A stretch of 5,757 bases of DNA from an uncultured Oscillospiraceae bacterium. Lineage in GTDB: Bacteria > Bacillota > Clostridia > Oscillospirales > Oscillospiraceae. The notes beneath the pieces were generated by a model that was not told where the DNA came from, ran no database searches, and saw nothing but the letters and a program-made list of their open reading frames with translations. Shown one piece after another: positions 1-5,757 of this stretch; position 1 is the first letter of the stretch; every line of letters begins with the position of its first letter. The DNA is taken from assembly GCA_910588635.1 (NCBI GenBank), contig CAJUPW010000050.1:1-5757 (forward strand), read 5' to 3'. The translations under genes were made by a program, and so were the position numbers.

Positions 1-1327
1 CGCCGATGATCTTGATGGAGTTCTTGTTGGCGCCCACGGTGCCGTCGCCGCCCAGACCCCAGAACTTGACCTCGATGGTGCCCTCGGCCGCGGTGTTGGG
101 GGCCTTGTGCTCCTCCAGGGACAGGTTGGTTACATCGTCCACGATACCGATGGTGAACTTCTTCTTGGGGTCGGCCTTGGCCAGCTCCTCATACACGGCA
201 AACACGCTGCGGGGCGGGGTGTCCTTGGAGCCCAGGCCGTAGCGGCCGGCGATGACGGTCTTGCCGCTGATACCGGCCTCGGCCAGGGCGGTAATCACGT
301 CCTGATACAGGGGCTCACCCAGGGAGCCGGGCTCCTTGGTGCGGTCCAGCACGGCGATCTTCTTGGCGGTAGCGGGAATGGCGGCGATCAGCTTGTCGGC
401 CCGGAAGGGGCGGTACAGACGGACCTTAATCAGGCCCACCTTCTCGCCGTGGGCGTTCATATAGTCGATGACCTCCTCGGCCACGTCGCAGATGGAGCCC
501 ATGGCAATGATGACCCGGTCGGCATCGGGAGCGCCGTAGTAGTTGAAGAGCTGATAATCGGTGCCCAGCTTGGCATTGATCTTGCCCATATACTCCTCAA
601 CGATCTCGGGGAGGGCCTCATAGTACTTGTTGGAGGCCTCGCGGTGCTGGAAGAAGATGTCGCCGTTCTCGTGGGAGCCGCGCATGGTGGGGTGCTCGGG
701 ATTCAGAGCGCGGGCGCGGAAAGCGGCCACGGCGTCCATGTCCACCATCTCGGCCAGGTCCTTGTAGTCCCAGATGGCCACCTTCTGAATCTCGTGGGAG
801 GTGCGGAAGCCGTCGAAGAAATTGATGAAGGGAACGCGGCCCTTGATGGCGGCCAGATGGGCCACAGGGGCCAGGTCCATGGTCTCCTGCACGTTGCCCT
901 CGGCCAGCATGGCAAAGCCGGTCTGGCGGCAGGCCATCACGTCGGAGTGATCGCCAAAGATGTTCAGAGACTGGGCGGCCACGGTACGGGCGGAAACATG
1001 GAACACGCCGGGCAGCAGCTCGCCGGCGATCTTGTACATGTTGGGGATCATCAGCAGCAGGCCCTGAGAGGCGGTGTAGGTGGTGGTCAGGGCGCCGGCG
1101 TTCAGCGAGCCGTGGACGGTACCGGCGGCGCCGGCCTCAGACTGCATCTCGATGACCTTTACAGGGTTACCGAAGATGTTCTTCTGGCCCTGGGCGGCCC
1201 ACTGGTCCACATAGTCGGCCATGGGGCTGGACGGCGTGATGGGGTAGATGCCGGCTACCTCGGTAAACGCGTAGCTGACATATGCGGCCGCATTGTTGCC
1301 GTCCATGGTTTTGAATTTTCTTGCCAT
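1..1327 (-). CDS. nifJ: Pyruvate:ferredoxin (flavodoxin) oxidoreductase, N-terminal part, cut by window edge
   Basis: This gene encodes the oxygen-sensitive cytoplasmic enzyme that converts pyruvate and CoA to acetyl-CoA and CO2 while reducing ferredoxin, a central step in anaerobic fermentation. I translated the minus strand from the ATG at 1325-1327 and it stays open to the left edge, giving 442 residues. Domain I carries YPITPSS (T31), EMQSEAGA (E64) and SARTVAAQS (R114). These coincide in number with the TPP and pyruvate contacts Thr31, Glu64 and Arg114 of the Desulfovibrio africanus enzyme. Domain II follows from about residue 255, and the domain III opening GLGGDGTVGANKNS lies at 424-437. 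Family members are about 1,170-1,200 residues, so roughly 730-750 residues, including the ferredoxin-like 4Fe-4S domain and the C-terminal TPP domain, lie outside the window. A weak AGGGAA-like ribosome site precedes the ATG. The gene is transcribed away from the lipoprotein gene, with its own promoters in the 347-base gap. Confidence 0.97.
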   Translation of the reverse strand, partial: MARKFKTMDGNNAAAYVSYAFTEVAGIYPITPSSPMADYVDQWAAQGQKNIFGNPVKVIEMQSEAGAAGTVHGSLNAGALTTTYTASQGLLLMIPNMYKIAGELLPGVFHVSARTVAAQSLNIFGDHSDVMACRQTGFAMLAEGNVQETMDLAPVAHLAAIKGRVPFINFFDGFRTSHEIQKVAIWDYKDLAEMVDMDAVAAFRARALNPEHPTMRGSHENGDIFFQHREASNKYYEALPEIVEEYMGKINAKLGTDYQLFNYYGAPDADRVIIAMGSICDVAEEVIDYMNAHGEKVGLIKVRLYRPFRADKLIAAIPATAKKIAVLDRTKEPGSLGEPLYQDVITALAEAGISGKTVIAGRYGLGSKDTPPRSVFAVYEELAKADPKKKFTIGIVDDVTNLSLEEHKAPNTAAEGTIEVKFWGLGGDGTVGANKNSIKIIG

Positions 1328-1384
1328 AGAGGTTCCCTACTTTCTTCCTAATTTTACTGGAGTGGAGAAGTGCTTCTCTGCTCT

Positions 1385-1413
1385 ATTTTACAGGCCTGTC
1401 CCCATCCAACCAA
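1385..1413 (-). promoter_or_regulatory. Candidate proximal sigma-A promoter for PFOR
   Basis: On the minus strand, TTGGTT (1408-1413) and TAAAAT (1385-1390) are separated by exactly 17 bases. The -35 matches consensus at 3 of 6 positions and the -10 at 5 of 6. Transcription would start near 1378 and give a leader of about 50 bases before the PFOR ATG. It sits downstream of the candidate distal promoter, so PFOR may have tandem promoters. This is inferred from consensus matching only. Confidence 0.4.
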
Positions 1414-1422
1414 TGGTGAAAA

Positions 1423-1440
1423 TTGTTATAATTCTCATAA
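1423..1440. promoter_or_regulatory. Weak Rex-like operator candidate
   Basis: The 18 bases TTGTTATAATTCTCATAA resemble the redox regulator Rex consensus TTGTTAA-N4-TTAACAA: six of seven positions match in the left half and four of seven in the right. The site lies 9 bases upstream of the -35 of the proximal PFOR promoter candidate. Rex senses the NADH/NAD+ ratio and controls fermentation genes in clostridia, so the location is sensible. The right half-site is poor, so this is only a suggestion. Confidence 0.2.
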
Positions 1441-1513
1441 GCATACGGTTATATCGGGACGGGCCCGCGGCGCTCCGGCAGACTGGACGCGCCTTGGGTG
1501 CTCATACAGATGT

Positions 1514-1542
1514 AGTGTAGCACTTTTTCAGCCGTTTGTAAA
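1514..1542 (-). promoter_or_regulatory. Candidate distal sigma-A promoter for PFOR
   Basis: On the minus strand, TTTACA (1537-1542, 5 of 6 consensus positions) is separated by 17 bases from TACACT (1514-1519, 4 of 6). Transcription would start near 1507, leaving a leader of about 180 bases before the PFOR start. The leader holds a perfect 10-bp palindrome ACAGGCCTGT (1390-1399) and the inverted repeat GAGAAG-TG-CTTCTC (1365-1378). I recognise no riboswitch class in it. Confidence 0.5.
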
Positions 1543-1619
1543 CTTTCCTTGCAAAATTTCCTTCAATTTTTTGTGGTGGCGGCCACCATGTTTTTTTGTC
1601 GCGCCACTATATATAGTAT

Positions 1620-1649
1620 AGCCCCGCCGGACTGCGGTCCGGCGGGGCT
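1620..1649 (-). terminator. GC-rich hairpin, likely terminator of the lipoprotein gene
   Basis: A perfect 13-bp stem (1620-1632 pairs with 1637-1649, arm AGCCCCGCCGGAC) encloses a 4-base loop. It begins 25 bases past the lipoprotein stop codon. The bases that follow on the minus strand are AT-rich (ATACTATATATAG) and not a clean U run. It is therefore a strong hairpin with a weak tail, but its position at the gene end supports termination. The tail contains a perfect 12-bp palindrome, ACTATATATAGT (1606-1617). Confidence 0.65.
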
Positions 1650-1674
1650 GGATTTGTTCAAAATCAGTTATGGA

Positions 1675-2367
1675 TCAGGCGCCCATGGCGTTGCTGCCGA
1701 TGGCGGCGCCAAAGCCGTTGACATCCTTGGGCATCCAGACCTGACGGTCCTTGCCGTTGATGGTGTGCTTCTCCAGGACAAAGTCCACATCAAAGTCTGT
1801 GGTGTTGTCGGTGGGCTTCAGTTCGGCAATGGCCGCAGAGATTTTGTTCAGCATGGCGCTGTACAGCTCCGCCTCATCGCCGGCCAGCAGGTCCTCGTCG
1901 GCCATAATCTCCTGCATGACCTGACCCATGGCATTCTCGATGCCGTTGGGATCAAAGGTGCTGATGGTGCAGGTAACCACGGCGGTGCCGGCCTTCTCGT
2001 CCGCCGACTTGGTCTTGGCGCTGAAGGTCACGTTTTTGAACATGGTCAGGAAGGCGTCCACAAAAGTCTGGGCGTCCTCAGTGGTGGCGGTAATGCCTTG
2101 CGATTCGAACATATCCACCATCTGCTCGGCCAGATCGTCATACACGCTGCCCTCAATGCCCATATCCTTCCGGGCCTCGGCCTCGTCGTTGTAGCCGAAC
2201 AGCTCCACGATGGCGCTGGGATCGTCCTTCAGGACGATATCGAAGATGGCCACGGCCACCTTATCGGGATCAGCGATCTCTTCCTTCTTTCCGCAGCTGG
2301 TCAAAGTCAGGGAGAACAGCATGAGCATCGCCAGCAGCAGCGCGGGGGTTCTGCGAACTTGTTTCAC
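1675..2367 (-). CDS. Secreted lipoprotein of unknown function (230 aa)
   Basis: The product is predicted to be exported and lipid-anchored on the outer face of the cytoplasmic membrane. The N-terminus has a basic stretch MKQVRR, a hydrophobic core at about residues 8-22, and a lipobox LTSC with Cys25 as the lipidation site. The mature protein of about 205 residues is acidic and helix-rich. It ends in a DVDFVLEKHTINGKDRQVWMP-like segment (about residues 193-213), reminiscent of small Firmicutes lipoproteins with DUF4878/DUF5105-type folds. I cannot assign a family with certainty. The start is GTG (2365-2367), chosen because AAGAGGAG (2377-2384) lies 9 bases upstream and the signal peptide begins there. 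The gene is monocistronic, with its own promoter at 2415-2443 and a hairpin after its stop. It diverges from comM, which does not suggest a shared function. Confidence 0.85.
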   Translation of the reverse strand: MKQVRRTPALLLAMLMLFSLTLTSCGKKEEIADPDKVAVAIFDIVLKDDPSAIVELFGYNDEAEARKDMGIEGSVYDDLAEQMVDMFESQGITATTEDAQTFVDAFLTMFKNVTFSAKTKSADEKAGTAVVTCTISTFDPNGIENAMGQVMQEIMADEDLLAGDEAELYSAMLNKISAAIAELKPTDNTTDFDVDFVLEKHTINGKDRQVWMPKDVNGFGAAIGSNAMGA

Positions 2368-2414
2368 TTCAAATCACTCCTCTTACAGCGTTCAGCCCGA
2401 GGGCTGTGAAGCTT

Positions 2415-2443
2415 ATTATACGAGCGTCCCGCAAAAAAATCAA
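2415..2443 (-). promoter_or_regulatory. Strong sigma-A promoter for the lipoprotein gene
   Basis: On the minus strand, TTGATT (2438-2443) is followed after 17 bases by a perfect TATAAT (2415-2420). Transcription should start near 2408. The first transcribed bases include CAGCCC-GA-GGGCTG (2393-2406), a short inverted repeat that could fold at the very 5' end of the mRNA, just ahead of the ribosome binding site at 2377-2384. Confidence 0.75.
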
Positions 2444-2488
2444 CACCTTAAACTCAAATTTATCAAATCTTAATTTTCTCCCTCTCTG

Positions 2489-2517
2489 TTGCATTTTCTG
2501 CCAAAAACCGTTACAAT
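2489..2517 (+). promoter_or_regulatory. Sigma-A promoter for comM
   Basis: TTGCAT (2489-2494) and TACAAT (2512-2517) are separated by 17 bases. The -10 matches consensus at 5 of 6 positions and the -35 at 3 of 6. Transcription would start near 2524, about 33 bases before the comM ATG, leaving room for the strong GAGGAGG ribosome binding site (2543-2549). The -35 boxes of this promoter and the divergent lipoprotein promoter are 45 bases apart. Confidence 0.65.
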
Positions 2518-2556
2518 GAACCATAATCATTTCCACTTTACCGAGGAGGCAAGGAT

Positions 2557-4074
2557 ATGGTAAAATCCATCCAATCTTTGGGATTCCATGGGATCACCGG
2601 CTACCTGGTAACCGCCGAGTGCGACCTGTCCGGCGGCCTGCCCGCTTTCACGGTGGTGGGCCTGCCTGACGCCGCCGTCAGCGAGGCCCGGGAGCGGGTG
2701 CGCTCCGCCATCAAAAACTGTGGTTTCACCTTCCCGGTCAGCCGGATCACCGTCAATCTGGCCCCCGCCCATTTAAAAAAAGTGGGCACCCTCTACGACC
2801 TGCCCATGCTGGTGGGCATCCTGGCCGCCGGTAAGCAGCTGCGCCTGCCCCGGGAAAACTGCGCCTTTGTGGGGGAGCTGTCCCTGTCTGGCCGGCTGCG
2901 TCCCTGTGCCGGGATGCTGTCCATGGCCCTGGCCGCCAAGCGGGAGGGCGTCACCGCCCTGTATGTTCCCGAGGAAAACGCCGCCGAAGCCACCTTGGCC
3001 GAGGGGCCTGTCATCTACCCCGTCCGAGACGTGCAGCAGCTGGAGCGCCACCTCACCGGCGAGCAACCCATCTCCCCCGCCCCGCCCTGGGTCCCCTCCC
3101 CCACCGCCTTCCACTGCCCCGACATGGCGGAGGTGAAAGGACAAGAGCAGGTGAAGCGCGCCCTGGAGATTGCCGCCGCCGGAGGGCACAGCATCCTCAT
3201 GTCCGGCCCGCCGGGGACGGGCAAATCCATGCTGGCCCGCCGTCTGCCCGGCATCCTCCCCGACATGACCCGCCAGGAGGCCCTGGGGTGCACCGAGATT
3301 CACTCCATCATGGGCCAGACCAGCGCCAAACAGCCTCTTATCAATCTGCGGCCCTTTCGCTCCCCCCACCACACGGTGTCCTCCACCGGCATGGCCGGGG
3401 GCGGCTCTAACCCCCGGCCGGGCGAGATTTCCCTGGCCCACAACGGGGTGCTCTTTCTGGACGAGCTGCCGGAGTTCCCCAAGGAGGTGCTGGAGGTGCT
3501 CCGCCAGCCCCTGGAGGACGGTCAGGTCCAAATTTCCCGAGCGGCGGGCAGCGTCACCTTCCCCGCCCGGTTCATGCTGGTATGCGCAATGAACCCCTGT
3601 AAATGCGGCTGGTACGGCCACCCCTCGGGGCGCTGCCGGTGCACCGGAGCGGAGGTAAAAAAGTACCTCTCCAGGCTGTCCGGCCCCCTCCTGGACCGGC
3701 TGGACCTGTTTGTCCAGGTGGAGCCGCTGGAGTTCGACGAGCTGTCCCAGCGGGAACGGGCGGAGACCTCCGCCCAGGTCAAGGATCGGGTGGACAGGGC
3801 AAGAGCTTTACAGACTGTGCGGCAGAAGGACACCGGGGTATCCAGCAACGCCCAGCTCACCCGGGAGAGCCTGGACAGGTTCTGCGTTCTGGACGAGGCC
3901 TGTCAGCGGCTGATGAAGGGGGCTTTCGTCCGCATGGGCCTCACCGCCCGGAGCTACGACCGTATCCTCCGGGTGGCCCGCACCATCGCCGATCTGGACG
4001 GCGGCGGGGATATCCGGCCCGCCCACCTGGCCGAGGCTCTGCAGTACCGGCCTCCCGAATATCTGCGGCATTGA
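2557..4074 (+). CDS. comM: YifB/ComM family Mg-chelatase-like AAA+ ATPase
   Basis: This is a complete 505-residue member of the YifB/ComM family, the usual length. ComM of Vibrio and Haemophilus is a hexameric branch-migration helicase that helps integrate incoming DNA during natural transformation; the role in Clostridia is inferred. The N-terminal ChlI-like domain (about 1-165) carries FTVVGLPDAAVSEARERVRS. The AAA+ core has Walker A GPPGTGKS (217-224), Walker B VLFLDE (298-303), a sensor-1 region CAMNPC (N346) and an arginine-rich LLDRLDL segment (379-385). Four cysteines in CKC...CRC (348, 350, 360, 362) form a possible metal-binding insert. The C-terminal lid contains TARSYDRILRVARTIADL with candidate sensor-2 R465. 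The ATG is fixed by GAGGAGG 7 bases upstream. The gene is GC-rich (67% and 77% in two hand-counted 60-base lines). In many Firmicutes dprA follows this gene; here the next gene is unrelated and AT-richer. Confidence 0.96.
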   Translation: MVKSIQSLGFHGITGYLVTAECDLSGGLPAFTVVGLPDAAVSEARERVRSAIKNCGFTFPVSRITVNLAPAHLKKVGTLYDLPMLVGILAAGKQLRLPRENCAFVGELSLSGRLRPCAGMLSMALAAKREGVTALYVPEENAAEATLAEGPVIYPVRDVQQLERHLTGEQPISPAPPWVPSPTAFHCPDMAEVKGQEQVKRALEIAAAGGHSILMSGPPGTGKSMLARRLPGILPDMTRQEALGCTEIHSIMGQTSAKQPLINLRPFRSPHHTVSSTGMAGGGSNPRPGEISLAHNGVLFLDELPEFPKEVLEVLRQPLEDGQVQISRAAGSVTFPARFMLVCAMNPCKCGWYGHPSGRCRCTGAEVKKYLSRLSGPLLDRLDLFVQVEPLEFDELSQRERAETSAQVKDRVDRARALQTVRQKDTGVSSNAQLTRESLDRFCVLDEACQRLMKGAFVRMGLTARSYDRILRVARTIADLDGGGDIRPAHLAEALQYRPPEYLRH

Positions 4075-4134
4075 CACCTTTCGCTGCCTGGGGGTCCGGT
4101 TTGACAAGGAGCCGCGGCAAAATGAATGAACGCA

Positions 4135-4143
4135 TGATATAAA
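4135..4143 (+). promoter_or_regulatory. Extended -10 promoter candidate for the MBL gene
   Basis: TG-A-TATAAA forms an extended -10 element 26 bases before the MBL start codon, placing the transcription start near 4150. No -35 is found at the right distance. The perfect TTGACA at 4101-4106 is 31 bases upstream of TATAAA, too far to be its partner. The presence of a promoter suggests the gene is transcribed independently of comM. Confidence 0.4.
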
Positions 4144-4169
4144 ACATCTCAGAAAAGGGAGAGAAGAAG

Positions 4170-5513
4170 ATGTATGTAAGAGGCAGAGAAAGATTGATGC
4201 AGGAACTGGAGCAGTTCACGGTGAAAAAGCTGGGGCTGTGCGATATATGCCCTGATGCTTTCAAGTTTTGCGATACTCTTCCGAGTACAAAAGAGCGTCT
4301 TAACCGTATATATGAATGTTGGAATCGGCGCAAATCCAGAACAGGCTGGAGAGAGTTTGTGCAGTCCTCCCAACTGACCAATCATGAAATTTGTCATGAA
4401 ATGTTCCGGCATGCCTTGAAGGGCCGCTTGAAAACGTATATCCAGATCAAGGATTTGAGACACAGTGAGGAGAGCAATATATCGTTTTGCCATCAGTCTG
4501 ATGGAGAGGATCGGGTCGTTACGCTCTCCTGCTCCTTGATGACCATACAGATGCTCGAGTATGATACCATGATGTTTGAAGCTATGCGCGATGAAGAGGA
4601 CCAGGAATACAGGGAGGCGGCGCAAAGATTTTACCGGCCGTATCTTTTCAGCTATGTGATGGAGTTAGATGAGAAAAAATATGACGCACTGAAGAAATTG
4701 CAGGAAAGGGTGGCCGAAGAATCGCGGCGGGAGAACAACGAATCCGATCCTTATCTGTGGTTTGCCTGCACCTTTGCCTCAAACAGTGAGGGCTCTGACA
4801 TCAGCCTGGACGGATATGTCGTTCAAAGTGCCAGCAGGATCAGCAAAATAAAAGCGCCGCTCTATATTAAGATAGAGGATCCAACGACCTCTCGCAGGAT
4901 GGCCAAGAGTATTTTGGACGTGTACAAACTGAATCCTTCCTGCTTGAAAGATGACCCATCCTTCACTCAAAGGCTTCAACAGAAATTGGGCCACGACCGC
5001 CTGTCAACCATTGATGTATATAAAGTCGGGAATGGCAATTGCGTCTATGCCCAGGGAGAAAGCGGCGATATGAGCTTTTTCTATGACATAGGCTTTCATT
5101 ACAGGCATCGGCCTAAGATAATTGTGCCCGGAAAGCTATATTCTTACGTCGAATCCATGAAAAGGATATACGCCCAAAAGCCGTCTTTCTTTATCTTGTC
5201 CCATTGGGATATGGATCATATAGCCGGAAGCGCCGCGGCACGGAAAGACTTTTTAGATCAGGACTGGTTTGCTCCGGATTGCTGGGACGCATGCGCAGAC
5301 GCCAAAAGACTTGCCCAATATTTGGATTTGAAGAATCATCTGTTTTTGGCAAAGCGGCCTATATCAGGCGTGGCTGCGGGTCGTTGCATCGGCAAAGTAG
5401 ACGTGGTGAGCTCCGCCGCATCGCCCCAAATACTTGCGACCTATCAATTCTATATGGGCGAAAAGGCTCGCTGCGACAGCAGTCTTCCCAACTGTGAAGG
5501 TAGCATCGCTTGA
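4170..5513 (+). CDS. Unknown N-terminal region fused to a ComEC-like MBL domain, C-terminally truncated
   Basis: The 447-residue product has two parts. Residues 1 to about 280 are soluble, charged and not recognised by me; they include a helical, charged stretch at about 164-192 (ELDEKKYDALKKLQERVAEE). From about 281 an MBL fold begins: IDVYKVGNGNCVYA (281-294), FFYDIG (303-308), then SHWDMDH (344-350) with likely metal ligands H345, D347, D349 and H350. This HxDxDH form is typical of ComEC/Rec2-type MBL domains and suggests hydrolysis of a phosphoester or nucleic acid; the substrate is unknown. SLPNCEG (438-444) resembles the strand just before the GD motif, but the frame ends three residues later. 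The GD aspartate and the final histidine motif are therefore missing. GGGAG lies 8 bases before the ATG. GC is low (37% and 45% in two hand-counted lines), unlike comM, suggesting transfer. It converges on a recombinase gene. It may be a pseudogene. Confidence 0.8.
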   Translation: MYVRGRERLMQELEQFTVKKLGLCDICPDAFKFCDTLPSTKERLNRIYECWNRRKSRTGWREFVQSSQLTNHEICHEMFRHALKGRLKTYIQIKDLRHSEESNISFCHQSDGEDRVVTLSCSLMTIQMLEYDTMMFEAMRDEEDQEYREAAQRFYRPYLFSYVMELDEKKYDALKKLQERVAEESRRENNESDPYLWFACTFASNSEGSDISLDGYVVQSASRISKIKAPLYIKIEDPTTSRRMAKSILDVYKLNPSCLKDDPSFTQRLQQKLGHDRLSTIDVYKVGNGNCVYAQGESGDMSFFYDIGFHYRHRPKIIVPGKLYSYVESMKRIYAQKPSFFILSHWDMDHIAGSAAARKDFLDQDWFAPDCWDACADAKRLAQYLDLKNHLFLAKRPISGVAAGRCIGKVDVVSSAASPQILATYQFYMGEKARCDSSLPNCEGSIA

Positions 5514-5533
5514 CAATGGTAAACACACCATTG
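5514..5533. repeat. Perfect 7-bp inverted repeat at the MBL/recombinase junction
   Basis: CAATGGT (5514-5520) and ACCATTG (5527-5533) are exact inverted copies around the 6-base spacer AAACAC. The repeat starts on the base after the MBL stop codon and ends 23 bases before the recombinase stop codon. No T run follows on either strand, so it is not an obvious terminator. Serine integrase attachment sites are short, imperfectly dyad-symmetric sequences next to the recombinase gene, so this is a candidate att half or core. That role is inference. Confidence 0.6.
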
Positions 5534-5556
5534 AATAAGACGCTGGGGGTAAGAAA

Positions 5557-5757
5557 TCAGATTTTCCACTCAAAAGAAACGCGCTCGGCGGTGGCTTGGA
5601 CCTGGGAGAGAATGATGTCGGCCACCTGCCGCCGGTCGTCAAAGTCGATGTTGTCCCAATTCCCCAGGTGGGAGGACAGATACTCGATCTTTTGCGGGGA
5701 GACGCTTTCCGCGTTCAGTGCGGCAATCTCCTTTATCAGCCCTTGACGGCGGGCGTC
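5557..5757 (-). CDS. Large serine recombinase, C-terminal 66 residues, cut by window edge
   Basis: Reading the minus strand from the right edge gives 66 residues before a TGA at 5557-5559. The tail shows LSSHLGNWDNIDFDDRRQVAD followed by ILSQVQATAERVSFEWKI. This NWD...DRRQVAD...I.W pattern with a terminal EWKI is typical of the C-terminus of large serine recombinases (resolvase/recombinase family, such as TnpX/TndX-like and phage integrases). Members cut and rejoin DNA at attachment sites through an N-terminal catalytic serine domain, which lies outside the window with the zinc-ribbon region and the start codon. The gene faces the MBL gene tail to tail with a 43-base gap. Composition is GC-rich to moderate (70% and 52% in two hand-counted lines). 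The family call rests on the tail alone, so the subfamily is not known. Confidence 0.8.
   Translation of the reverse strand, partial: DARRQGLIKEIAALNAESVSPQKIEYLSSHLGNWDNIDFDDRRQVADIILSQVQATAERVSFEWKI

Larger units (their letters stand above)
5514..5757. mobile_element. Putative edge of a serine-recombinase integrative element
   Basis: A large serine recombinase gene reads inward from the right edge, with its 3' end next to an interrupted gene and a dyad repeat. In Tn5397 and related elements the recombinase gene lies close to one transposon end. The exact boundary cannot be set from one side. It most likely falls within 5505-5556, and the rest of the element would lie to the right. It remains possible that the MBL gene is cargo and the left boundary is near 4080. 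Confidence 0.4.

Noticed and set aside
107..1351. Long plus-strand open frame of 414 codons
   Set aside because: It is the antisense of the PFOR gene. Its product is a low-complexity G/V/H/L-rich string, while the minus strand encodes a clear PFOR with the expected active-site residues.
1448..1505. Possible 18-codon leader peptide in the PFOR 5' region (ATG at 1503-1505)
   Set aside because: Its ATG falls at the predicted transcription start, so no ribosome site would be present, and it has no run of regulatory codons.
1574..1597. Short hairpin TGGTG-N5-CACCA followed by a T run on the plus strand
   Set aside because: The stem is only 5 bp and no plus-strand gene ends upstream of it, so I do not call a terminator.
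1549..2409. Plus-strand open frame of 286 codons across the lipoprotein locus
   Set aside because: The opposite strand has a signal peptide, lipobox, ribosome site, promoter and terminator; the plus frame has none and a skewed composition.
2773..3621. Minus-strand open frame of 282 codons inside comM
   Set aside because: It is a GC-driven shadow of comM, which carries all AAA+ motifs on the plus strand.
4101..4106. Perfect -35 hexamer TTGACA after comM
   Set aside because: No acceptable -10 lies 16-18 bases downstream; the nearest good -10 is 31 bases away and works better as an extended -10.
4101..5516. TTGACAA shared at 4101-4107 and 5510-5516
   Set aside because: Only 7 bases, and its order relative to the CTGGGGGT pair is reversed, so the two pairs cannot belong to one direct repeat.
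5510..5746. Plus-strand open frame at the right end
   Set aside because: It overlaps the minus-strand recombinase tail, which has a recognisable C-terminal signature. The plus frame has no ribosome site or family resemblance.

Overview
The window looks like part of a GC-rich Clostridia chromosome, probably a gut Oscillospiraceae-type anaerobe (inference). The grounds are a single-chain pyruvate:ferredoxin oxidoreductase, a Gram-positive-style lipoprotein, strong AGGAGG-type ribosome binding sites with sigma-A promoters, and GC-rich core genes. No rRNA, tRNA or CRISPR array is visible.

Layout from left to right. (1) 1-1327, minus strand: the first 442 residues of pyruvate:ferredoxin oxidoreductase (PFOR), running off the left edge. 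The expected TPP and pyruvate contacts T31, E64 and R114 are present. (2) 1328-1674: a 347-base non-coding stretch with two candidate PFOR promoters, a weak Rex-like site, short palindromes and the terminator hairpin of the next gene. (3) 1675-2367, minus strand: a 230-residue secreted lipoprotein of unknown role, starting at GTG. (4) 2368-2556: a divergent promoter region with one good promoter on each strand. (5) 2557-4074, plus strand: a complete 505-residue YifB/ComM AAA+ ATPase. (6) 4170-5513, plus strand: an AT-richer gene with an unrecognised N-terminal region of about 280 residues fused to a ComEC-like metallo-beta-lactamase (MBL) domain. The MBL domain stops before its later metal-binding motifs. 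(7) 5557-5757, minus strand: the last 66 residues of a large serine recombinase, running off the right edge.

The left two thirds read as ordinary chromosome: central metabolism, an envelope lipoprotein and a DNA-processing ATPase. From about 4080 the base composition falls sharply, and the window ends with a truncated MBL gene meeting a recombinase tail, with a perfect 7-bp inverted repeat exactly between them. The best reading is that an integrative element carrying a serine recombinase begins near 5514-5556 and interrupted the MBL gene, or brought it in next to comM. The MBL fusion protein and this junction are the parts most worth following up.
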